A stretch of DNA of 64,000 bases from Nocardia otitidiscaviarum NBRC 14405 (GTDB lineage Bacteria > Actinomycetota > Actinomycetes > Mycobacteriales > Mycobacteriaceae), in contig NZ_BAGD01000053.1 of assembly GCF_000308635.1 (NCBI RefSeq), positions 51,431 through 115,430 on the forward strand. The letters run 5' to 3'. Within the stretch, counting starts at the first letter, position 1; every line of letters starts with the position of its first letter. Positions 56,585-64,000 of the stretch are shown here, piece by piece. The translations under genes were made by a program, and so were the position numbers. A model generated the notes under the pieces. The model did not search any database. It was not told the DNA's origin and worked only from the letters and a program-made list of their open reading frames with translations.

Positions 56585-58786
56585 TCATGCGGAGGATGCG
56601 GCCTGATCGCGGATGCCGTTTGCGAGCTGCGCGGGTACCGGTTCGTGCCGCACGTAGCGGCGGGTGAAGTCGGCCGCGCCGCGGGCCAGTGAGCGCAGAT
56701 CGATGGCGTAGCGGCTCAATTCGAGTTCGGGGACCTCGGCCTTGATCGCGGTGCGGCCGCCGCGCCCGATCGGTTCGGTGCCGAGCACCCGCCCTCGCCG
56801 GCTCGACAGGTCACCGAGCACCGGCCCCACGTAGTCGTCCGAAACCACCACCAGCACTTCGGCTATGGGCTCGAGCAGGTTGATGCGGGCCGCGGCGGCG
56901 GCCTCGCGCAGGGCGAGCGCGCCCGCGGTCTGGAAGGCCGCGTCGGAGGAGTCGACGGAGTGGGCCTTGCCGTCGTACAACGTCACTCGCACGTCGACCA
57001 GCGGGTAGCCCGTCACCACGCCGCGCGCGGCCTGCGCCCGCACACCCTTCTCCACCGAGGGAATGAACTGGCGCGGCACGACTCCGCCCACCACCTTGTC
57101 CACGAACTCGATACCGGAGCCCTCCGGCAGCGGCTGCACCTCGATCTCGCAGATGGCGTACTGACCGTGGCCGCCCGACTGTTTCACATGCCGCCCGCGG
57201 CCGGTGGCGGCGCCGGCGAAGGTCTCCCGCAGCGCCACCCTGTGCTCGACCACATCGACCTGTACGCCGAACCGGGTGCGCAGCCGCTCGAGCGCCACCT
57301 CGCGGTGCGCCTCACCCAGACACCACAGCACCAGCTGCCGGGTATCGGGATTCTGTTCCAGCCGCACCGTCGGATCCTCGGCCACCAGACGGCTCAGGCC
57401 CTGGGAGAGTTTGTCCTCATCGGCCTTGGAATGCGCCGCGATGGCCACCGGCAGCAGCGGATCGGGCAGCGCCCACGGCTCGATGAGCAGCGGAGCGTCC
57501 TTGGCCGAGAGGGTGTCGCCGGTTTCCGCGCGCGACAGTTTGGTGACACAGGCGATATCGCCCGCGATGGCTTGACCGAGCGGTCGCTGCTGCTTGCCGA
57601 ACGGTGCGGAGACGGCCCCCACCCGCTCATCGGCGTCGTGAGTGGTGGTCTCGGACGGCCCGTGCCCGCACACGTGCACGGTGTCGTCGGTGCGCAGCGT
57701 GCCGGAGAACACCCGCACCAGCGACATCCGGCCGACATACGGATCGGAGGAGGTGCGGATCACTTCGGCGGCCAGAGGCCCCATCGGATCGCAGACCAGC
57801 GGTTCGGGCGTGCCCCCGGTGGTTCCCGTCGCGGAGACGGGATGTTCGGCGGGCGTGGGGAATCCGCGCGTGATCAGCTCCAGGATCTCCATGGTGCCCA
57901 GCCCCTGCCGCGCCCCCTCCGGTGGCGGCGCGGCGATCAGCACGGGATGGAAACTGCCTCGTGCGACGGCCTTTTCGAGATCGGCTTCCAGGGTGGCGAG
58001 GTCGATGTCCTCGCCACCGATGTAGCGGTCCATGAGGGTCTCGTCCTCGCTCTCGGCGATGATGCCCTCGATGAGCCGGTTGCGCGCCTCCTCGAGCTGC
58101 GCCACCTGGTCCGGGGTGGCGGGTGTTTCGGTGTGCGCACCGGCGGAGTAGTCGTAGACGTGCTGGGAGAGCAGATCGATCAGCCCCAGCACCGGCCGGT
58201 GGCCGTCGGCGGCCTTCCCCCCGTAGACCGGGAGGTGCAGCGGCAGTATGGATTCCGCGGCTCCGCCGCCCAGGATGTCGCGACAGGTCTCGGTCATCTC
58301 GTCGAAGTCCGCGCGCGCGGTGTCGAGGTGGGTGAGCACGATGGCGCGCGGCATGCCCACTCTGGCGCATTCCTCCCACAGCGCGAGCGTCGGCCCGCTC
58401 ACCCCCTCCACCCCGGCGGCGGCCGAGAGCACGAAAAGGGCCGCGTCCGCCGCGCGCAGACCGGCCCGCAATTCCCCGACGAAGTCCGCGTAGCCGGGGG
58501 TGTCCAATAGGTTGATCTTGTACTGCTCCCACCCCATCGGCACCACCGACAGTTGTACCGACCGGTGTTGTCGCTGTTCGATGTCGTCGTAGTCGGACAC
58601 CGCGGTCCCGTCCTCGACCCGACCACATCTGGGCACCGCCCCCGTGGCCACCGCCAGCGCCTCCACCAGCGTGGTCTTCCCGGACCCGCTGTGCCCGACC
58701 AGCACCACATTGCGTATGTCCTCCGGCCGGTCGGCCGTCACTGCCCTACCGTTCGCGCCTGCCGACGCACTCGTCTTCTCGACCAT
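56585..58786 (-). CDS. fusA2: elongation factor G-like protein EF-G2
   Basis: A 733-aa translational GTPase-type protein corresponding to mycobacterial FusA2 (EF-G2), distinct from canonical EF-G. The G domain has the P-loop GHSGSGKTTLVEAL near residue 30, DTPGYADF near residue 90, and THLDTAR in place of the NKxD guanine motif. Domains II-V follow, with KQSGGHGQYAICEIEVQPLP in domain IV and GDLSSRRGRVLGTEPIGRGG in domain V. The EF-G2 group is reported to bind ribosomes and GTP with little translocation activity, so its job is unclear. ATG 58786 is preferred (GGGAG upstream) over GTG 58810. The non-canonical G4 motif is typical of this group. Confidence 0.85.
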   Translation of the reverse strand: MVEKTSASAGANGRAVTADRPEDIRNVVLVGHSGSGKTTLVEALAVATGAVPRCGRVEDGTAVSDYDDIEQRQHRSVQLSVVPMGWEQYKINLLDTPGYADFVGELRAGLRAADAALFVLSAAAGVEGVSGPTLALWEECARVGMPRAIVLTHLDTARADFDEMTETCRDILGGGAAESILPLHLPVYGGKAADGHRPVLGLIDLLSQHVYDYSAGAHTETPATPDQVAQLEEARNRLIEGIIAESEDETLMDRYIGGEDIDLATLEADLEKAVARGSFHPVLIAAPPPEGARQGLGTMEILELITRGFPTPAEHPVSATGTTGGTPEPLVCDPMGPLAAEVIRTSSDPYVGRMSLVRVFSGTLRTDDTVHVCGHGPSETTTHDADERVGAVSAPFGKQQRPLGQAIAGDIACVTKLSRAETGDTLSAKDAPLLIEPWALPDPLLPVAIAAHSKADEDKLSQGLSRLVAEDPTVRLEQNPDTRQLVLWCLGEAHREVALERLRTRFGVQVDVVEHRVALRETFAGAATGRGRHVKQSGGHGQYAICEIEVQPLPEGSGIEFVDKVVGGVVPRQFIPSVEKGVRAQAARGVVTGYPLVDVRVTLYDGKAHSVDSSDAAFQTAGALALREAAAAARINLLEPIAEVLVVVSDDYVGPVLGDLSSRRGRVLGTEPIGRGGRTAIKAEVPELELSRYAIDLRSLARGAADFTRRYVRHEPVPAQLANGIRDQAASSA

Positions 58787-58886
58787 CTGGCTCGCTCCCC
58801 TGGTCGCCACGTGCGGTACTTCGAGCTTCCCACCAGGGAGCGGATCGCGTCCACGAATCGGCCGATACGCCTTCTTGCGTTGGATA

Positions 58887-58921
58887 CGACGATGGCCCGG
58901 ACACTGTCCGGGCCATCGTCG
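58887..58921 (-). terminator. terminator after lipA
   Basis: A near-continuous palindrome: CGACGATGGCCCGGACA at 58887-58903 and its exact reverse complement at 58905-58921, 18 bases past the lipA stop. Confidence 0.85.
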
Positions 58922-58939
58922 ACAGGTCTGTGCCGCGGC

Positions 58940-60034
58940 TCAGGAACCGAAGCGGGCCAGCACCGAGGTGGCCTCCTGCGAGGCGGTGCCCTCCTCGGCG
59001 AGATGCGCCATCTCGGGCGCGATCTCGCGGCCGTGGTGCCGCATGGCCTGGGCGTAGAGGCGACCCGCGCGGTAGGAGGAGCGGACCAGCGGGCCCGCCA
59101 TGACACCGGCGAAGCCGATCTCCTCGGCCGTGCGGGAGTGCTCGACGAACTCCTCCGGCTTGACCCAGCGGTCCACCGGGTGGTGGCGCGGCGACGGGCG
59201 CAGGTACTGGGTGATGGTGAGGATGTCGCAGCCCGCCTCGTGCAGGTCGCGCATGGCCTGGGTGACCTCGTCCGGGTTCTCGCCCATACCCAGGATGAGG
59301 TTGGACTTGGTGACCAGCCCGGCCTCGCGGGCGGCGGTGATCACGGCCAGGGAGCGCTCGTAGCGGAAGGCGGGGCGGATGCGCTTGAATACGCGCGGCA
59401 CCGTCTCCACATTGTGGGCGAGCACCTCGGGACGGCTGGAGAACACCTCGGCCAGCTGGTCCGGGTCGGCGTTGAAGTCGGGGATGAGCAGCTCCACGCC
59501 GGTGTGCGGGTTGAGCCGCTTGATGGCGCGCACGGTTTCGGCGTACAGCCACGCGCCGCCGTCGTCCAGGTCGTCGCGGGCCACACCGGTGACGGTCGAG
59601 TAGCGCAGCCCCATGGCCTGCACGCTCTCGGCCACGCGGCGCGGTTCGTCGCGGTCCAGCGCCTTGGGCTTACCGGTGTCGATCTGGCAGAAGTCGCAGC
59701 GGCGGGTGCACTGGTCACCGCCGATCAGGAAGGTGGCCTCGCGGTCTTCCCAGCACTCGAAGATGTTGGGACAGCCCGCTTCCTCGCAGACCGTGTGCAG
59801 CCCTTCGCGTTTCACCAGGCCCTTGAGTTCGGAGTACTCCGGACCCATGGTGGCGCGGGTGCGAATCCATTTGGGCTTGCGCTCGATCGGGGTCTCGGCG
59901 TTGCGCGCCTCGATGCGGAGCAGCTTGCGGCCCGCGGGTGCGGCGGCGCGCTCGGACGCGGCGGGTGCCGTGGAGCCCGCCGCAGGGTCGGCCGCGGTCG
60001 GGTTGTTCGATGTCGGGGTGTCGACGGAGGTCAC
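58940..60034 (-). CDS. lipA: lipoyl synthase
   Basis: A 364-aa radical-SAM enzyme that inserts two sulfurs into octanoyl groups on E2 and H proteins. The auxiliary cluster is [14 protein letters not shown] (Cys-x4-Cys-x5-Cys) near residue 100, and the SAM cluster is CTRRCDFC (Cys-x3-Cys-x2-Cys) near residue 128. The C-terminus holds the substrate-binding segment [14 protein letters not shown] with the conserved RSSY. An extra N-terminal stretch of about 45 residues is Ala/Pro/Thr-rich. The start is GTG 60034; an in-frame extension upstream is Arg-rich and non-coding. It lies 43 bp downstream of lipB in the same direction, the usual pairing. Confidence 0.95.
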   Translation of the reverse strand: MTSVDTPTSNNPTAADPAAGSTAPAASERAAAPAGRKLLRIEARNAETPIERKPKWIRTRATMGPEYSELKGLVKREGLHTVCEEAGCPNIFECWEDREATFLIGGDQCTRRCDFCQIDTGKPKALDRDEPRRVAESVQAMGLRYSTVTGVARDDLDDGGAWLYAETVRAIKRLNPHTGVELLIPDFNADPDQLAEVFSSRPEVLAHNVETVPRVFKRIRPAFRYERSLAVITAAREAGLVTKSNLILGMGENPDEVTQAMRDLHEAGCDILTITQYLRPSPRHHPVDRWVKPEEFVEHSRTAEEIGFAGVMAGPLVRSSYRAGRLYAQAMRHHGREIAPEMAHLAEEGTASQEATSVLARFGS

Positions 60035-60077
60035 TTCTTCGACTCTACGCTCGTGATCTTCGGCTCGTGGAGGGCCC

Positions 60078-60899
60078 TCAGGCCTCGACTTTCGCCGGAC
60101 CGCTCGCCTCGGACTTCGACCCCGACGCCGCCTCCGGCCGCGGCTCGGCCACCTTGGCGGTCTCACGGGCGACGACGTGCTCGCTCACCGGCAGCTCCCC
60201 GTCGAGGGCCCGCGCGATGGCCTCGGCCACCAGCGGTCGCACCTCGGCCACGGTCACCTCGCGCCCCAGTTCCCGGGTCAGCGTGGTCACCCCGGCATCG
60301 CGGATTCCGCACGGCACTATCGTCTGGAAGCCGTCCAGCGCCGAATTGCAGTTGAACGACACCCCGTGCAGGGTGACGCCGCGCTGCACCCGCACCCCGA
60401 TGGCGGAGATCTTGCGTTCGGGCTGGAAGTCGTTCGCGGGCACCCACACTCCCGAACGGCCCTCCACGCGACCGGCGTGCAGTCCCAGCTGCCCGCACAC
60501 GTGGATGATGGCCTCCTCGAGCCGTCGCACGTAGGCGACCACGTCGACGGGTTCGGCCAGGCGGACGATCGGATAGCCGACCAGCTGCCCGGGCCCGTGC
60601 CAGGTGATCTTGCCGCCCCGGTCCACCTCGATCACCGGGCTGCCGTCGATCGGCATGTCCTCGGGTTCGGTGCGGCGGCCCGCGGTGAAGACCGACGGAT
60701 GTTCGAGCAGCAGCAGCCGATCCTGGCCGATGCCCTCGGCGCGTTCGGCGGCGATCGCGCGCTGGCGGTCCCAGGCGAGGGTGTAGTCGATCAGACCCAG
60801 ATCCTCGACCAGCAGCGGCGTGCTGTCGTAGCGGGCCGAGACGCCGGTGGCCGGGGTTGCGGCGGGGGTGCTCGGGGCGGGGGTGGTGCGCTCGCTCAC
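60078..60899 (-). CDS. lipB: octanoyl-[acyl carrier protein]-protein octanoyltransferase
   Basis: A 273-aa LipB that transfers octanoyl from ACP to lipoyl domains. Conserved residues: [12 protein letters not shown] near residue 85, the catalytic Lys in [23 protein letters not shown], and the catalytic Cys in TIVPCGI. It is longer than the usual 210-230 aa because of a Thr/Ala/Pro-rich N-terminal leader of about 25 residues and a C-terminal Ala/Glu/Ser/Pro tail of about 30. GTG 60899 overlaps the stop of the acetyltransferase gene, so the acetyltransferase, lipB and lipA are read as one unit. Confidence 0.93.
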   Translation of the reverse strand: MSERTTPAPSTPAATPATGVSARYDSTPLLVEDLGLIDYTLAWDRQRAIAAERAEGIGQDRLLLLEHPSVFTAGRRTEPEDMPIDGSPVIEVDRGGKITWHGPGQLVGYPIVRLAEPVDVVAYVRRLEEAIIHVCGQLGLHAGRVEGRSGVWVPANDFQPERKISAIGVRVQRGVTLHGVSFNCNSALDGFQTIVPCGIRDAGVTTLTRELGREVTVAEVRPLVAEAIARALDGELPVSEHVVARETAKVAEPRPEAASGSKSEASGPAKVEA

Positions 60900-61450
60900 G
60901 ACTGTGACGTTACGCCATCGCCGAGGACGAGTTGCATGAGTGTCAGATCCATCCAGCGGCCGAACTTGTGCCCGACCTCGGGTAGTTGTCCGACGATCGC
61001 GAAGCCGAACTTCTCGTGCAGGGCGATGGAGGTGGTGTTGCCGGATTCGATGGCGGCGATCATGGCGTGCACGCCGCCCCGGCGAGCCCGCGCCAGCAGT
61101 TCGCTCATCAGCGCGGTGGCCACGCCGCGCCGGTGGAACCGGTCGGAGACGTAGACCGAGTTCTCCACGGAGAAGCGGTATCCCGACTTGGGCCGGAACT
61201 GTCCATAGCTGGCGTATCCGGCGACCGCGCCGTCGATCTCGGCGACCAGGATGGGGCATCCGGCATCGGTGCGGGCCTGGAACCAGGCCGTGCGCTCGCC
61301 GAGATCGGCGAGTTCGGTATCCCAGATGGCTGTGGTCTCGGCGATGGCGTGGTTGTGGATCACCAGGATTTCCGGCAGATCGCTCGGGCGGGCGTCGCGC
61401 ACCAGCAGGTCGGCCGGTGCGAGCACGGCGGGGGATGGGGCGTCGCTCAC
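60896..61450 (-). CDS. GNAT acetyltransferase (phosphinothricin/methionine sulfoximine type)
   Basis: A 184-aa acetyltransferase of the Pat/YncA group. Visible features: [20 protein letters not shown] (the conserved ETTA substrate loop), [20 protein letters not shown], the acetyl-CoA segment [20 protein letters not shown] with the R/Q-x-x-G-x-A pattern, and [20 protein letters not shown]. Relatives acetylate phosphinothricin-like or L-methionine sulfoximine-type glutamine-synthetase inhibitors or sulfones; many orthologues are general L-amino acid N-acetyltransferases. The stop overlaps the lipB start (GTGA). Its place near glnA is suggestive but probably incidental. Confidence 0.85.
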   Translation of the reverse strand: MSDAPSPAVLAPADLLVRDARPSDLPEILVIHNHAIAETTAIWDTELADLGERTAWFQARTDAGCPILVAEIDGAVAGYASYGQFRPKSGYRFSVENSVYVSDRFHRRGVATALMSELLARARRGGVHAMIAAIESGNTTSIALHEKFGFAIVGQLPEVGHKFGRWMDLTLMQLVLGDGVTSQS

Positions 61451-61496
61451 CCGTTCACGGTAGCCAGCGCCGTGCTGTGACGCCGCTCTCGCCCGG

Positions 61497-61655
61497 CTAT
61501 CGGTCCAGGCAGGCGAGGAATTCGGTGGTATCGCCCAGCCGCGGCACGCACTGGAACGGGTTGTCGAAGTCCGGAATCGAATACCCGGCGGTGAGGATGG
61601 CGAGAGTGAGGACCAATTCGCCGGCGATCAACTTGAAATCAATGGTTTTGAACAT
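61497..61655 (-). CDS. small single-span membrane protein
   Basis: A 52-aa protein beginning MFKTIDFKLIAGELVLTLAI: one hydrophobic segment at residues 9-24, then a short external part with NPFQCVPRLGDTTEFLACLD, in which two cysteines could pair. The frame is open 15 codons further to ATG 61700. The segment between has no signal character, and ATG 61655 gives a normal N-in membrane protein. I do not recognise a family. It lies alone between the acetyltransferase and the epimerase. Confidence 0.5.
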   Translation of the reverse strand: MFKTIDFKLIAGELVLTLAILTAGYSIPDFDNPFQCVPRLGDTTEFLACLDR

Positions 61656-61810
61656 GGCGGTCACGCCCGTCTCGCTCGGCGGCCCGCTTACCTGCAGCAA
61701 CGGGTCTTACGTGGGGTTATCCATGGTAGCTACTGACGGGTTACCCGGCTATAGCCGCGCGAAACAGGGCACGCCCCAGTGGTGGCACCGGTCAGGGTCA
61801 GCGGTCGCGG

Positions 61811-62704
61811 TCAGCGGTCGCCGAGGGCGGCGAGCGCCGCGCCGATGGTGGGGTGCGTGAAGGTGTAGCCGCTCTCCTCGAGGACGGCGGGAATCGCACG
61901 CTGGCCGTGCAGGACGGCCTCGTCCGCGAACTCGCCGAGGGCCAGGCGCAAGGCGAAGCCGGGGACCACGAACGGGGCGGGCCGGTGCAGCGCGCGCCCC
62001 AGCGCCCGGTTGAACTCGGCATTGGTGACCGGAGCGGGGCCGACCATGTTCACCGGCCCGGAGACGGCCGGTCGGGTGAGGGCGTGCACGATGCCGCCGA
62101 TCTCGTCGTCGAGCGAGATCCACGGCATGTACTGACGACCGTTGCCGATACGGCCGCCCAGTCCGAGGGAGTACAGCGGCCGCAGCATGCCGAGCATGCC
62201 GCCGTGCGCGGACATGACCACCGCACTGCGCAGCAGCACGGTACGCGTTCCGGCGTCCACGGCCGGTTGCGTCGCGGCCTCCCAGTCCCGGCACAGCGCC
62301 GCCAGGAATCCCGTTCCGGCCGGGTCGCTCTCGGTGAGCACCCGGTCACCGGTATCCATGCCGTAGTAGCCGATGGCACTGGCGTTGACCAGCGTCGGCA
62401 CCCCGGCGGCGGCGACCGCCGAGGCCAGCACATCGGTGGGGATGATGCGGCTGTCGCGCAGCTCCTGCTTGAAGCTGCCGGTCCAGCGCCGCCGCCCGAT
62501 GCTGGCGCCGCAGAGGTTCACCACGGCGTCGGCATCGCGCAGCGCGCGCTGGTCCAGGTCGGCGCGGGCCGGGTCCCAGGAGAACTCGTCGCGGGCGCGC
62601 ACGGGACGGCGCACGAGGCGCGCCACCTCGTGCCCGTCGCGGCGCAGTGCCGCGACCAGTGCCGTCCCGATCAGCCCGGAGGACCCGGCCACCACGACCT
62701 TCAT
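61811..62704 (-). CDS. TIGR01777-family NAD-dependent epimerase
   Basis: A 297-aa SDR39U1-type protein (M. tuberculosis Rv2216 equivalent, next to lipB and the E2 gene). Motifs: the dinucleotide site [17 protein letters not shown] at the N-terminus, [26 protein letters not shown] with Ser/Tyr near residue 110, LRSAVVMS, and the C-terminal DUF1731-like block [20 protein letters not shown]. The reaction is unknown. ATG 62704. It begins two bases after the end of the E2 gene, so both are on one transcript. Confidence 0.88.
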   Translation of the reverse strand: MKVVVAGSSGLIGTALVAALRRDGHEVARLVRRPVRARDEFSWDPARADLDQRALRDADAVVNLCGASIGRRRWTGSFKQELRDSRIIPTDVLASAVAAAGVPTLVNASAIGYYGMDTGDRVLTESDPAGTGFLAALCRDWEAATQPAVDAGTRTVLLRSAVVMSAHGGMLGMLRPLYSLGLGGRIGNGRQYMPWISLDDEIGGIVHALTRPAVSGPVNMVGPAPVTNAEFNRALGRALHRPAPFVVPGFALRLALGEFADEAVLHGQRAIPAVLEESGYTFTHPTIGAALAALGDR

Positions 62705-62706
62705 GA

Positions 62707-64000
62707 CTACAGGCCGAGATCGCCCTCGAAGGCCGCCTCTTCCAGCCGGTGTCGGATGGTGGTGAGGAAGCGGCCGGCGTCGGCGCCGTCGATGAGCCGG
62801 TGGTCGTAGGTCAGCGGCAGGTACGCCATGGAGCGGATGCCGATGGCCTCACTGCCGTTGTCGCTGATCACCATGGGGCGCTTGACGATCGCGCCGGTGC
62901 CCAGCATGGCGGCCTGCGGCGGCACCAGGATCGGGGTGTCGAACAGCGCACCCTGCGAACCGATGTTGGTGATGGTGAAGGTGCCGCCCGACAGCTCGTC
63001 CGGCTTGAGGCCGCCGGTGCGCGCCCGGTTGGCGATATCGGCGATGGCCCGGGCCAGTCCCGCGAGGGACAGGTCGTTGGCGTTGTGGATGACCGGGGAC
63101 AGCAGACCCTGCTCGGTGTCGACCGCGATGCCGAGGTTGACCACCGAGTGGTAGGTGATCTCCTTCTTCTCCGGGTCGTAGGAGGCGTTCACGTTCGGGT
63201 GCACGCCCAGTGCCTCGATGGCGGCCTTGGCGAAGAACGGCAGGAACGTGAGCTTGACGCCCTCGCGCTGCTGGAAGGAGTTCTTGGCCTTGGCCCGCAG
63301 CGCCGCGATCTTGGTGAGGTCGGCCTCGTGCACCTGGGTGAGCTGCGCGGTGGTCTGCAGCGACTCCAGGGTCTTGGTGGCGGTGATCTGCCGGATGCGG
63401 CTGGCCTTCTGGGTGGTGCCCGGAAGGTGGGCCAGCTGCGGGCGCGGGGCCGCGGTGGCGGCGGGCGCGGCGGCAGCGGGAGCCGACGGGGCGGCGGCGG
63501 CCGGGGCCGGGGCCTTCTTGGCCTCGGCGGCGGCGAGCACATCCTGCTTGCGGATGCGGCCGCCGACACCGGAGCCGTTCACGGAGGCGAGGTCGACGCC
63601 GTGCTCGGCGGCGAGCTTGCGCACCAGCGGGGTGACGTAGGGTCCGCCGCCACCGTTGCTGGAGGGCTCCTCGGCCGGGGTCGCACCGGCGGGGACCGGG
63701 GCGGGCTTCTGCTCGGGGGCGGGCGCTGGGGCGGGCTTGGGCGCCGCGGCGGCGGGCTGCGGAGCGGGCTCGGGCTTGGGTTCCGGCTTCGGCTCGGGGG
63801 CCGGGGCGGGAGCCGGGGCCGGGGCGGGCGCGGAAGCCGGTGCGCCACTGCCGATCACGCCGAGTTGGCCGCCGACATTGACCACATCGTCTTCCTGCGC
63901 GGTGATCTCGAGCAGGGTGCCCGCGACGGGCGAGGGGATCTCGGTGTCGACCTTGTCGGTGGAGACCTCGAGCAGCGGCTCGTCGACCGCGACCTGATCG
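62707..64000 (-). CDS. 2-oxoacid dehydrogenase E2 (dihydrolipoamide acyltransferase), 5' end outside window
   Basis: This covers the C-terminal 430 residues or so of the E2 subunit of a pyruvate or 2-oxoglutarate dehydrogenase complex (DlaT/SucB; Rv2215 position). In reading order: the end of a lipoyl domain with the modified Lys in [14 protein letters not shown], a Pro/Ala-rich linker, the E3/E1-binding domain ([20 protein letters not shown]), a second linker, and the catalytic core with the active-site [15 protein letters not shown] and the [20 protein letters not shown] segment. It is a substrate for the LipB and LipA encoded nearby. Whether one or more lipoyl domains precede, and the start, lie beyond position 64000. 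Confidence 0.93.
   Translation of the reverse strand, partial: DQVAVDEPLLEVSTDKVDTEIPSPVAGTLLEITAQEDDVVNVGGQLGVIGSGAPASAPAPAPAPAPAPEPKPEPKPEPAPQPAAAAPKPAPAPAPEQKPAPVPAGATPAEEPSSNGGGGPYVTPLVRKLAAEHGVDLASVNGSGVGGRIRKQDVLAAAEAKKAPAPAAAAPSAPAAAAPAATAAPRPQLAHLPGTTQKASRIRQITATKTLESLQTTAQLTQVHEADLTKIAALRAKAKNSFQQREGVKLTFLPFFAKAAIEALGVHPNVNASYDPEKKEITYHSVVNLGIAVDTEQGLLSPVIHNANDLSLAGLARAIADIANRARTGGLKPDELSGGTFTITNIGSQGALFDTPILVPPQAAMLGTGAIVKRPMVISDNGSEAIGIRSMAYLPLTYDHRLIDGADAGRFLTTIRHRLEEAAFEGDLGL

Noticed and set aside
60035..60166. A longer N-terminus for lipoyl synthase
   Set aside because: The 44 added residues are Arg-rich and would overlap lipB; GTG 60034 is a better start.

Overview
The window looks like chromosomal DNA of a mycolic-acid actinomycete, most likely Nocardia. 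It is very GC-rich, uses GTG/TTG starts freely, and its backbone follows the gene order of the Mycobacterium tuberculosis Rv2215-Rv2226 region as I remember it: panB, a secreted tripeptidyl-aminopeptidase-like hydrolase, glnA2, glnE, then glnA1, an RDD membrane protein, a DUF4191 protein, lipA, lipB, a TIGR01777 epimerase and the dihydrolipoamide acyltransferase. The accessory genes also fit Nocardia, above all a locus resembling the nocardiolactone (nlt) beta-lactone cluster. No insertion sequence, prophage or CRISPR array was seen.

Layout. 1-4.7 kb: a BrkB/YihY membrane protein, an esterase, the RNase P RNA gene, a small secreted protein and an RNB-domain nuclease. 4.7-13.3 kb: the nlt-like locus, with nltC, a 55-aa ORF, nltD and an alpha/beta hydrolase leftward, and nltA-nltB rightward from an AT-richer divergent region, followed by a LuxR-type regulator. 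NltA keeps the thiolase Cys but not the OleA Glu; NltB keeps the Glu but not the Cys. 13.5-18.3 kb: a secretory-type lipase, then a leftward run of a lipoprotein, a proline iminopeptidase and a CHAD protein, plus panB. 18.5-24.5 kb: secreted peptidase, glnA2 and glnE.

24.6-42.6 kb is an accessory block between glnE and glnA1: an AraC-DinB fusion, an uncharacterised 811-aa protein upstream of a WXG/PPE-like proline-rich protein, two unusual tRNA genes, several hydrolases and peptidases, a DUF2236 oxygenase, a secreted PtpB-like phosphatase, and an MMPL exporter divergent from a two-component system. 42.7-45.0 kb: glnA1 with a clear GlnR operator, and the RDD gene. 45.2-51.4 kb is a second accessory block (MMPL exporter, Tat-exported esterase, and a membrane-protein/two-component operon). 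51.6-58.8 kb: DUF4191, a third sensor kinase whose response-regulator gene is frameshifted, a second secreted peptidase and EF-G2. 58.9-64 kb: lipA, lipB, an acetyltransferase, a small membrane protein, the epimerase and a 2-oxoacid dehydrogenase E2 that runs off the right edge.

Nitrogen assimilation (glnA1, glnA2, glnE, GlnR box) and lipoylation (lipB, lipA and an E2 substrate) are the clearest functional groups. The nlt locus is the clearest specialised-metabolism system. Membership of named families rests on motifs and remembered family features; no database search was run.
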